The position numbers and the translations under genes are program-made. Positions 1 through 4,865 of a stretch of DNA of 6,720 nt are shown here, piece after piece. Numbering within the stretch: position 1 is the stretch's first letter; each line of letters starts with the position of its first letter. The notes below the pieces were generated by a model, which ran no database searches, had not been told where the DNA came from, and was given only the letters and a program-made list of their open reading frames with translations. Origin of the DNA: an uncultured Clostridia bacterium (GTDB lineage Bacteria; Bacillota; Clostridia; Oscillospirales; Acutalibacteraceae); assembly GCA_944381295.1 (NCBI GenBank), contig CALWKP010000286.1:1-6720 (forward strand). Direction: 5' to 3'.

Positions 1-234
1 TTCAATCTTTGCCAGCATTTCCCCTGTCTGATGCCCATGGCTGCCGGACCCAACTCCCAAATGATACGCCGGACGCGGAATATTCAGCTCTTCAAAGAAA
101 ATATCCGACATGTTTTTATCGTAGTGCTGCCCTGTGTGAACGAGGATTTCCTCCGCTTTTCCTTTCAGCGCAGCGGATACGACCGACGCCTTGATAAACT
201 GGGGCCTCGCCCCAACAACGGTAACAATTTTCAC
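1..234 (-). CDS. wbpI: UDP-N-acetylglucosamine 2-epimerase family, WbpI/WlbD-like (partial, N-terminal 78 residues)
   Basis: Only the N-terminal 78 residues are inside the window; family members are usually about 350-380 residues, so the rest lies beyond position 1. The protein begins VKIVTVVGARPQFIKAS, the nucleotide-binding start of non-hydrolysing UDP-GlcNAc 2-epimerases, followed by the family signature HTGQHYDKNMSDIFFEEL (about residues 37-54) and a GVGSGSHGHQTGEML stretch. In WecB-type enzymes the first motif usually reads GTRPE; GARPQF is what I associate with the WbpI/WlbD clade, which inverts C2 of UDP-GlcNAc3NAcA to give UDP-ManNAc3NAcA. The start is a GTG at 234, chosen because AAGGGGGG (248-241) lies 6 nt upstream and because the family motif begins immediately. 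It follows wbpB by 12 nt and is presumably cotranscribed and translationally coupled with it. The family is certain; the substrate is inferred from the four neighbouring wbp genes. A plain WecB making UDP-ManNAc is the alternative. Confidence 0.93.
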   Translation of the reverse strand, partial: MKIVTVVGARPQFIKASVVSAALKGKAEEILVHTGQHYDKNMSDIFFEELNIPRPAYHLGVGSGSHGHQTGEMLAKIE

Positions 235-240
235 CGGGAT

Positions 241-248
241 CCCCCCTT
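241..248 (-). promoter_or_regulatory. Ribosome binding site of wbpI, overlapping the wbpB stop codon
   Basis: Read on the minus strand this is AAGGGGGG, 6 nt before the GTG start at 234. Its first two bases are the last two of the wbpB TAA stop (249-247), so ribosomes finishing wbpB are delivered directly onto the wbpI initiation site. This supports both the GTG start and translational coupling. Confidence 0.75.
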
Positions 249-1350
249 ATCCCTGATACCGGACGTCGCTGTCCTGCATATCTGTTGTTGCAAACTCCAG
301 CGAATCAAATTTTACCGGCAATCCGGTCTTCTGGGATTTGTACGCCGCAAGGATGATCTTCATCCCTTTGATGCCTTCTTCCCCGCTTACCAACGGCTTC
401 GTACCGGTCTGTACCGCCCGAATATAGTCTGCATACAGAGTATTGTGGCCGCTTCCATACACATCTTTCGGGTCTTTTCCAGAAAGTTTCTCCACTTCCG
501 CATCCTGTGGAGCACTATCCGCAAACTGCCAGTTCTCTATCCGGTTCACTGCCAGCCCACCGATGACGACCGCTCCGGTTTCCCCAAAGATCGACAGGGT
601 CTCTTCCAGATTCTTCGGATAAACACATGCTGTTCCTTCTACGATCCCGATTGCCCCGTTTTTAAACCGAATCAAAATTGCTCCAAAATCCTCCGCCTGG
701 ATATCCCTAAGGAAATTACCGGTCATCGCCATAATCGTATCCGGCTCTCCGCCAAGGCTCCATTGCAGCAGGTCGATATCGTGGATGCACTGGTTCATCA
801 ATGTCCCGCCGTCCTGCGCCCAGGTTCCGCGCCACGGAGCCTGCTCATAATACGGCATCGTACGGTTCCAGAGCACCCGCGCCGTACCGTTGACCAGCTT
901 GCCGAACCGTCCGTCCTCGATTGCTTTATGAAGCTGCTGTACCGGGTCGTTGAACCGGTTCTGATGGCACACACCGAGCGTGACACCGTGCTCCTTTGCT
1001 TCCCGGATCATCTGTCCCGCATCTGCCGTAGAGAGCGCCATCGGCTTTTCCACCAACACGTGTTTCCCATGACGGATGCAATACAACGCGATTTCTGCAT
1101 GATATCCACTCTCTGTGGCAATAGCGCAGCAGTCGATCTTCTGCTCTTCCATCGCTTTCCGATAATCCGTGTATACTAACGGACGTTTCCCCGTCAGCTC
1201 TTCCAACTGGTCTGCCTTCTTTTCTGCCAGTTCCACTACCGGGTCGCACACAACCCGAAGCTCCATCGTATCCGCATTTGCCGCTGCCGCCGCAATATGG
1301 TTCTTCGAGATCCGTCCGCAGCCGATCAGCATAAATTGCAATTTTTCCAT
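247..1350 (-). CDS. wbpB: UDP-N-acetyl-2-amino-2-deoxyglucuronate (C3) dehydrogenase, Gfo/Idh/MocA family, WbpB/WlbA-like
   Basis: This 367-residue protein is a cytoplasmic NAD-dependent oxidoreductase expected to oxidise C3 of UDP-GlcNAcA to the 3-keto sugar, the substrate of WbpE. In sequence: an N-terminal Rossmann fold with GCGRIS (residues 10-15), the family EKP motif at 101-103 with the conserved Lys102, then CHQNRFNDPVQQL (128-140). The WRGTWAQDGGTLMNQCIHDIDLL stretch (about 173-195) carries the conserved active-site His190. HQNRF together with WRGTW..DGG.LMNQ.IH.IDLL is characteristic of the WlbA/WbpB branch rather than inositol or glucose-fructose oxidoreductases. The reading frame stays open 69 codons further upstream, but that extension is Arg/Gly-rich and lies before the Rossmann strand. 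The ATG at 1350 has GAGAGG about 9 nt upstream, so I place the start there. In known systems WbpB and WbpE work as a coupled pair that recycles NADH; whether this one does cannot be read here. It is separated from wbpA by a structured 197-nt gap. Confidence 0.93.
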   Translation of the reverse strand: MEKLQFMLIGCGRISKNHIAAAAANADTMELRVVCDPVVELAEKKADQLEELTGKRPLVYTDYRKAMEEQKIDCCAIATESGYHAEIALYCIRHGKHVLVEKPMALSTADAGQMIREAKEHGVTLGVCHQNRFNDPVQQLHKAIEDGRFGKLVNGTARVLWNRTMPYYEQAPWRGTWAQDGGTLMNQCIHDIDLLQWSLGGEPDTIMAMTGNFLRDIQAEDFGAILIRFKNGAIGIVEGTACVYPKNLEETLSIFGETGAVVIGGLAVNRIENWQFADSAPQDAEVEKLSGKDPKDVYGSGHNTLYADYIRAVQTGTKPLVSGEEGIKGMKIILAAYKSQKTGLPVKFDSLEFATTDMQDSDVRYQG

Positions 1351-1428
1351 GATATTTTCCTCTCTTTCCGAAAGTTGTCTCTTCTTTTCCCGTACTTTTC
1401 TAAAATGAAATAATTGAAATCTCTTCGT

Positions 1429-1454
1429 CTGGCCTTCTCTTCCTTGCCGGCCAG
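1429..1454. repeat. Short inverted repeat CTGGCC/GGCCAG
   Basis: CTGGCC at 1429-1434 is matched by GGCCAG at 1449-1454 with a 14-nt loop. It lies 7 nt from the base of the larger 14-bp hairpin, so the two may form a two-stem element. A 6-bp match alone could be chance; its position is the only reason to list it. Confidence 0.35.
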
Positions 1455-1461
1455 CCGTAAA

Positions 1462-1498
1462 GGAGGGAGCCTTTTCCGTTCCGCAAAAGGCTCCCTCC
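1462..1498 (-). repeat. Perfect 14-bp stem-loop between wbpA and wbpB (possible attenuator or processing hairpin)
   Basis: GGAGGGAGCCTTTT (1462-1475) and AAAAGGCTCCCTCC (1485-1498) are perfect reverse complements around a 9-nt loop. On the minus strand, the direction of the operon, the stem is followed by TTTACGG, so the U-tract is only three long. That makes it a weak candidate intrinsic terminator that might reduce transcription into wbpB and wbpI. On the plus strand no T-run follows. Other readings are an RNA-stability or processing hairpin, or one copy of a dispersed REP-like palindromic element. The structure is seen directly; its role is inferred. Confidence 0.75.
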
Positions 1499-1517
1499 CC
1501 ATAAAGGGCTGCTGCCT

Positions 1518-1533
1518 GCATGCTCCCGCATGC
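1518..1533. repeat. Small inverted repeat GCATGC-N4-GCATGC
   Basis: Two copies of the palindrome GCATGC (1518-1523 and 1528-1533) are separated by TCCC and can pair as a 6-bp stem with a tetraloop. It sits 20 nt past the wbpA stop codon, on the wbpB side. Significance is uncertain. Confidence 0.35.
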
Positions 1534-1553
1534 CGCCGCAACCCTTTCGTTTG

Positions 1554-2870
1554 TCACAGCAGTTCGATATTATCCCTGCATTTGACATCCTTCATCGCAT
1601 TCCTTGTGTCAAACACTTCTTTCGAAAGCTTCTGAATCCTGTCATAATCAAAGCAGGCATGCGCTGTACAAATAATAATAATATCCTGCTCTTTCAGCAC
1701 TTCATCTGTCAGTTCCGCAACCCCGGTATGGGTCTTTCCCTTATGACGGTATTCCGGAATATAGGGATCATAAAATGTGGTATCTGCACCTTCCCCAATC
1801 AACAAGTCGATCACGTTCAGCGCCGGGGATTCGCGGTAATCGTCGATATCCGCCTTATAGGCTACCCCAAGCACCAGAACTTTTGCCCCATTCATCGCGG
1901 TCTTGTTCTTATTCAGGACCTTCATCGCACGGTCTACCACATATTCCGGCATTCCGGTATTGATCTCACCGGAAGTTTCGATCAGGCGAGTATGGTAATC
2001 AAATTCCCTGGCTTTCCAGGTGAGATAGAACGGATCGAGCGGGATGCAGTGTCCGCCAAGTCCCGGGCCCGGATAAAACGCCTGGAATCCATAGGGCTTG
2101 GTTTTTGCCGCATCAATCACTTCCCACACGTTGATGCCCATTCGATTACAGATAATCGCCATCTCGTTTGCAAGGCCGATATTAATGTTGCGGTAGGTAT
2201 TTTCCAGAAGCTTTTCCATCTCGGCAACCGCCGGGGACGATACTTCATACACGCCGCCTTCCAGGACATTACGATACAGCGAGGCCGCTACTTCTGTGGA
2301 ATCCATTCCCACACCGCCAATTACCTTCGGGGTATTCTTGGTCTTATACTGCTTATTGCCCGGATCGACACGTTCCGGAGAGAATGCAAGGAAGAAATCC
2401 TTGCCGCATTTCAGACCGCTATTCTCCAAAATCGGGAGCAGCAGCTCTTCTGTGGTACCCGGATAAGTGGTGGATTCCAAAATCACGACCATTCCTTCAT
2501 GAAGGTGCTCGGCAACCGATTCCGTAGAGCCTTTTACATAGCTGATATCTGGCTGCTGATACTTATCAAGCGGCGTCGGCACGCAGATTGCGACCGCATC
2601 CACGTCCCGAATAAACGAAAAATCACTGGTCGCTGAAAGCATCCCACTTTCTACAACTTTACGGAATACTTCGTCTACAATATCCCCAATGTAATTATTT
2701 CCGCTGTTTACTGCCTGTACCTTTTTGTCCTGCACGTCAAAACCGATCGTCTTATATCCCGATTTTGCAAACTCCGTTGCAAGCGGCAATCCGACATATC
2801 CTAACCCGACGATCCCAATGACGGCAGATTTGTCACCGATTTTCTGTAAAAGCGCCTCTTTGATTCCCAT
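1554..2870 (-). CDS. wbpA: UDP-N-acetyl-D-glucosamine 6-dehydrogenase, WbpA-like (UDP-Glc/GDP-Man dehydrogenase family)
   Basis: This 438-residue cytoplasmic enzyme is expected to perform the two-step NAD-dependent oxidation of UDP-GlcNAc to UDP-GlcNAcA, the committed first step of the pathway. The length is typical of WbpA/WecC-type dehydrogenases. Visible signatures in order: Rossmann GIVGLGYVGLPLATEFAKSG (19-38), ICVPTPLD (95-102), ESTTYPGTT (132-140), SPERVDPG (164-171), EMEKLLENTYRNINIGLANE (217-236) with the conserved Lys220, catalytic Cys275 in PGPGLGGHCIPLDP (267-280), and the C-terminal UDP-binding domain with GVAYKADIDDYRESPAL (335-351). The ATG at 2870 begins directly before the Rossmann strand and has a modest AGGGA Shine-Dalgarno 8-9 nt upstream. 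It follows wbpE by 34 nt. All key residues are intact. UDP-ManNAc (WecC) or UDP-Glc dehydrogenase are alternatives on sequence alone; the WbpB/E/D neighbours favour UDP-GlcNAc. Confidence 0.94.
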   Translation of the reverse strand: MGIKEALLQKIGDKSAVIGIVGLGYVGLPLATEFAKSGYKTIGFDVQDKKVQAVNSGNNYIGDIVDEVFRKVVESGMLSATSDFSFIRDVDAVAICVPTPLDKYQQPDISYVKGSTESVAEHLHEGMVVILESTTYPGTTEELLLPILENSGLKCGKDFFLAFSPERVDPGNKQYKTKNTPKVIGGVGMDSTEVAASLYRNVLEGGVYEVSSPAVAEMEKLLENTYRNINIGLANEMAIICNRMGINVWEVIDAAKTKPYGFQAFYPGPGLGGHCIPLDPFYLTWKAREFDYHTRLIETSGEINTGMPEYVVDRAMKVLNKNKTAMNGAKVLVLGVAYKADIDDYRESPALNVIDLLIGEGADTTFYDPYIPEYRHKGKTHTGVAELTDEVLKEQDIIIICTAHACFDYDRIQKLSKEVFDTRNAMKDVKCRDNIELL

Positions 2871-2904
2871 ACCGTTTTTCCCTGCTTTCTGTATTTCTAC
2901 TTCC

Positions 2905-4038
2905 TTATTTTTTCGCGTTGTTCAAAATCTCGCAAACATAATCAACAATCTCTGCGGTAATATAACCATGCATCGGCAAACTAAATACCCGTTCGCACAG
3001 TGATTCGCTTACCGGCAGGCTTTCCGCCTGATGTCCCAAATTCTGATACACCGCCTGACGGTGCAATGGTTTTGGATAATACACCATCGACGGTACGCCC
3101 GCTTCCTTGAGTGCCCCGGTCAATGCCGCACGCTCCTCCGGACTCTCCGCTTTCAGCGTATACTGTGCCCAACTCGAGGTATAGCCTTTTGGTGTATCCG
3201 GTGTACAGAACTTGTCCTTCAGCCGTTCCGTATACCGCGCCGCTGCCCATCTGCGTGCTGCATTCTCTGTATCAAACGCATGCAATTTCGGCAGCAGAAT
3301 CGCCGCCTGGAGCGTATCCAACCGGGCATTCAACCCCACACGGACATTATCGTATTTGAAATCCCCTTTTCCATGTACCCGGATCGACACCAATTTCTTG
3401 TACAGGTCCTCGTCGTCGGTAAACACCGCACCGCCGTCCCCATAGCATCCAAGCGGTTTTGCCGGGAAAAAGCTGGTAGCCGACACATCGCCAAAGCTGC
3501 ACGCTTTCTTCTCCCCAAGCTCCCCGCCAAATCCCTGGGCGCCGTCTTCCATCATCAAAAGGCCGTGTTCCTTACAGATTTCCTCTATCTCCGGATATTC
3601 CGCCGGCAAACCGAACAAATCTACCGGAATCACCATCCGTGGTTTCAGTTTTCCTTCCTTCTCTATGCGCTCTACCTGTTCCCGTAAAGAAGCCGGGTCC
3701 AAATTGAACGTCCCTTCCTTCACGTCGCAGAAAACCGGGGTCGCTCCCACCAGGCTGACCACTTCGGCTGTCGCCACAAACGTGAACGACGGTACAAACA
3801 CCGCGTCCCCCGGACCAATTCCGTACGCCATCAACGGCATCAGCAGAGCATCCGTCCCGTTGGACACCGTTACACAATAACGCCTTCCTGTATACTGGCA
3901 AAGTTCCTGTTCCAGTTCTTCTACCTGCGGCCCGGAAATAAAATGGCATCCCTCGATCACTTCCGCAATCCCGGCATCGATTTCTTCTTTCAGGCAGCGA
4001 TATTGCGCTCCCAAATCATTAAAAGCTATTTTTTGCAT
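2905..4038 (-). CDS. wbpE: UDP-2-acetamido-2-deoxy-3-oxo-glucuronate 3-aminotransferase, WbpE/WlbC-like (DegT/DnrJ/EryC1)
   Basis: A 377-residue PLP-dependent fold-type I sugar aminotransferase, expected to transfer an amino group (glutamate is the usual donor) to the 3-keto sugar made by WbpB. The N-terminus FNDLGAQY..L and FISGPQVEELE are typical of the WbpE/WlbC group. SNGTDAL (59-65) binds the PLP phosphate region, PSFTFVAT lies at 83-90, MEDGAQGFGG (163-172) contains the Asp that contacts the PLP ring nitrogen, and TSFFPAKPLGCYGDGGAV (188-205) contains the Schiff-base Lys194. A conserved SWAQYTL segment follows. The ATG at 4038 lies only 2 nt after the wbpD stop, with GAGGAA inside the wbpD end serving as Shine-Dalgarno, so translation is coupled. 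All catalytic residues are present. The 3-amino specificity is inferred from its wbpD, wbpA and wbpB neighbours; related QdtB/FdtB 3-aminotransferases act on other sugars. Confidence 0.93.
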   Translation of the reverse strand: MQKIAFNDLGAQYRCLKEEIDAGIAEVIEGCHFISGPQVEELEQELCQYTGRRYCVTVSNGTDALLMPLMAYGIGPGDAVFVPSFTFVATAEVVSLVGATPVFCDVKEGTFNLDPASLREQVERIEKEGKLKPRMVIPVDLFGLPAEYPEIEEICKEHGLLMMEDGAQGFGGELGEKKACSFGDVSATSFFPAKPLGCYGDGGAVFTDDEDLYKKLVSIRVHGKGDFKYDNVRVGLNARLDTLQAAILLPKLHAFDTENAARRWAAARYTERLKDKFCTPDTPKGYTSSWAQYTLKAESPEERAALTGALKEAGVPSMVYYPKPLHRQAVYQNLGHQAESLPVSESLCERVFSLPMHGYITAEIVDYVCEILNNAKK

Positions 4039-4040
4039 CC

Positions 4041-4640
4041 TTATTCCTCAGTTCCTTCCTTGAGTTCCAAACCGTTGGAGCCTTCCTGATATCTGCGTCC
4101 ACAATGCGGACAGACAAGATCGTCCCCTAACTGCGTTCCACATTCACACGCCCATCCATGCTGGCGCTCAGGCACCCCCATGATCACCCCATGATCCGGC
4201 ACATCTTTTGTCACAACGCTGCCCGCCGCGATAAACGCATGCCGGCCAATCCGATGACCGCACACTACCGTGGCATTCGCACCGATGCTTGCGCCTTCGC
4301 CCACCGGGGTATGCGCATAAAACTGCGATCCCCGCTGCGGGTATTTGCATCTCGGCCGCTGAACGTTCGTAAACACCATCGACGGCCCGCAAAAAACATA
4401 ATCGCCTAACTCAACGCCTTCATACACCGACACATTATTCTGAATCTTACAGTAGTCGCCTACTTTTGCACCGCCGGCCAGAAATACATTCTGTCCTACC
4501 GTACATCCTTTGCCGATTTTCGCGCCGGAACTCACATGGCAAAAATGCCAGATCTTCGTCCCTTCTCCGATCTCTGCGCCATCATCTACGCAGGCCGTTT
4601 CATGGACAAAATAATTTTCGTTTTCTTTCACTTTCCTCAC
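4041..4640 (-). CDS. wbpD: UDP-GlcNAc3NH2A 3-N-acetyltransferase, WbpD/WlbB-like left-handed beta-helix, with C-terminal Cys4 motif
   Basis: First gene of the leftward operon, 199 residues. The body is a hexapeptide-repeat left-handed beta-helix (about residues 12-155), with repeats such as AEIGEGTKIWHFCHVSSGAK and AKVGDYCKIQNNV. It also has the WbpD/WlbB-type YVFCGPSMVFTNVQRPR (81-97), an ASIGANATVVCGHRIG coil, then SVVTKDVPDHGVIMGVP. It should use acetyl-CoA to acetylate the C3 amine made by WbpE. The tail (about 160-184) contains Cys165, Cys167, Cys177 and Cys180, CxC-x9-CxxC, resembling a small zinc ribbon. The start is GTG; an in-frame stop at 4664-4662 rules out anything longer. GTG at 4640 has AAAGGA some 14 nt upstream, while a second in-frame GTG at 4631 has AGGTGAGG closer, so the protein may be 196 residues. 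The promoter at 4711-4739 drives it. Confidence 0.92.
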   Translation of the reverse strand: MRKVKENENYFVHETACVDDGAEIGEGTKIWHFCHVSSGAKIGKGCTVGQNVFLAGGAKVGDYCKIQNNVSVYEGVELGDYVFCGPSMVFTNVQRPRCKYPQRGSQFYAHTPVGEGASIGANATVVCGHRIGRHAFIAAGSVVTKDVPDHGVIMGVPERQHGWACECGTQLGDDLVCPHCGRRYQEGSNGLELKEGTEE

Positions 4641-4710
4641 CTGTCCGTCGCGGGTCCTTTTTCAAAATTCGATTCCCATACCTATTTTTTCCAAGGCATA
4701 ATCTCCGTTT

Positions 4711-4739
4711 ATTATATCCCGAATCCTTCTTATAGTCAA
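4711..4739 (-). promoter_or_regulatory. Sigma-70/sigma-A promoter of the leftward wbpD-E-A-B-I operon
   Basis: On the minus strand the -35 box TTGACT (4739-4734) is followed by a 17-nt spacer and a perfect -10 box TATAAT (4716-4711). Transcription should begin near 4704, giving a leader of roughly 64 nt before the wbpD GTG. With 11 of 12 consensus bases and ideal spacing it is predicted to be strong and constitutive unless repressed. Its -35 box is 20 bp from that of the divergent promoter. Confidence 0.85.
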
Positions 4740-4759
4740 TAATTCTGCGGGGAAAACTG

Positions 4760-4788
4760 TTGACATTACCTATTAATAGTATTATCAT
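4760..4788 (+). promoter_or_regulatory. Sigma-70/sigma-A promoter of the rightward aminotransferase gene
   Basis: A perfect -35 TTGACA (4760-4765), a 17-nt spacer and -10 TATCAT (4783-4788) match 11 of 12 consensus positions. Transcription should begin near 4795, leaving a leader of about 70 nt before the ATG at 4866. The spacer contains a 10-bp palindrome that could be an operator. Confidence 0.85.
4770..4779. promoter_or_regulatory. Candidate operator palindrome CTATTAATAG
   Basis: CTATTAATAG is a perfect 10-bp palindrome lying entirely between the -35 and -10 boxes of the rightward promoter, where a bound dimeric regulator would block RNA polymerase. It does not extend beyond 10 bp. The DNA is AT-rich, so a chance palindrome is quite possible. 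Confidence 0.3.
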
Positions 4789-4792
4789 TTAC

Positions 4793-4815
4793 ACGGGTTT
4801 CTTTGTTTAAACCGT
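4793..4815 (+). promoter_or_regulatory. Leader stem-loop near the rightward transcription start
   Basis: ACGGGTTT (4793-4800) pairs with AAACCGT (4809-4815) with one bulged G and an 8-nt loop. The interval also contains the perfect palindrome GTTTAAAC (4805-4812). It could be a 5' mRNA-protecting hairpin or an operator just downstream of the start site. Weak evidence. Confidence 0.3.
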
Positions 4816-4834
4816 AAAAAATTGGAAAAAATTT

Positions 4835-4849
4835 CATGCATTCTGCATG
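4835..4849 (+). promoter_or_regulatory. Leader hairpin just upstream of the aminotransferase ribosome binding site
   Basis: CATGCA (4835-4840) and TGCATG (4844-4849) form a perfect 6-bp stem with a 3-nt loop, extendable by TTC/GAA pairs if one base bulges. The extension would touch the start of the Shine-Dalgarno at 4852-4859, so it could modulate translation. An ATG at 4836 lies inside the stem and is not the likely start. Confidence 0.35.
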
Positions 4850-4865
4850 TGAAGAAGGGTTTATC

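Larger units (their letters stand above)
1351..1553 (-). other. Structured intergenic spacer between wbpA and wbpB
   Basis: About 200 bases without a convincing gene, unusual in an operon whose other gaps are 2, 34 and 12 nt. It holds three inverted repeats: GCATGC-4 nt-GCATGC (1518-1533), a perfect 14-bp hairpin (1462-1498), and CTGGCC-14 nt-GGCCAG (1429-1454). Near the wbpB end it becomes A-rich on the transcribed strand and carries the wbpB Shine-Dalgarno. Open frames through it, including the in-frame extension of wbpB, look like random coding. I see no confident promoter, although the AT-rich stretch at 1395-1425 could host a weak one. Confidence 0.6.

Noticed and set aside
31..1179. Long open frame on the plus strand (382 codons) opposite wbpB and wbpI
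   Set aside because: It is antisense to clear family members. Its product is Cys/Arg/His/Pro-rich without any recognisable domain, and it has no ribosome site. It is a shadow of the wbp codon pattern.
1462..1498. A full intrinsic terminator ending the operon after wbpA
   Set aside because: Only three U follow the stem on the operon strand, and the downstream genes wbpB and wbpI belong to the same pathway without an evident promoter. Complete termination is therefore unlikely; it is kept as a hairpin of unknown role.
1351..1557. In-frame 69-residue N-terminal extension of WbpB
   Set aside because: The extension is Arg/Gly-rich, runs through the hairpin and precedes the Rossmann fold. The ATG at 1350 has its own Shine-Dalgarno and gives a normal family length of 367 residues.
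1530..2636. Long open frame on the plus strand (368 codons) opposite wbpA
   Set aside because: It is antisense to an intact WbpA with all motifs, its composition is not protein-like, and it has no promoter or ribosome site of its own.
3031..3687. Plus-strand open frame of 218 codons opposite wbpE
   Set aside because: Antisense shadow: rich in Arg, Cys and His, with no motif and no ribosome site.
4836..4865. ATG at 4836 as the start of the rightward aminotransferase
   Set aside because: It has only a poor ribosome site and lies inside a leader hairpin. The ATG at 4866 has AAGAAGGG at good spacing and begins the family-typical sequence.
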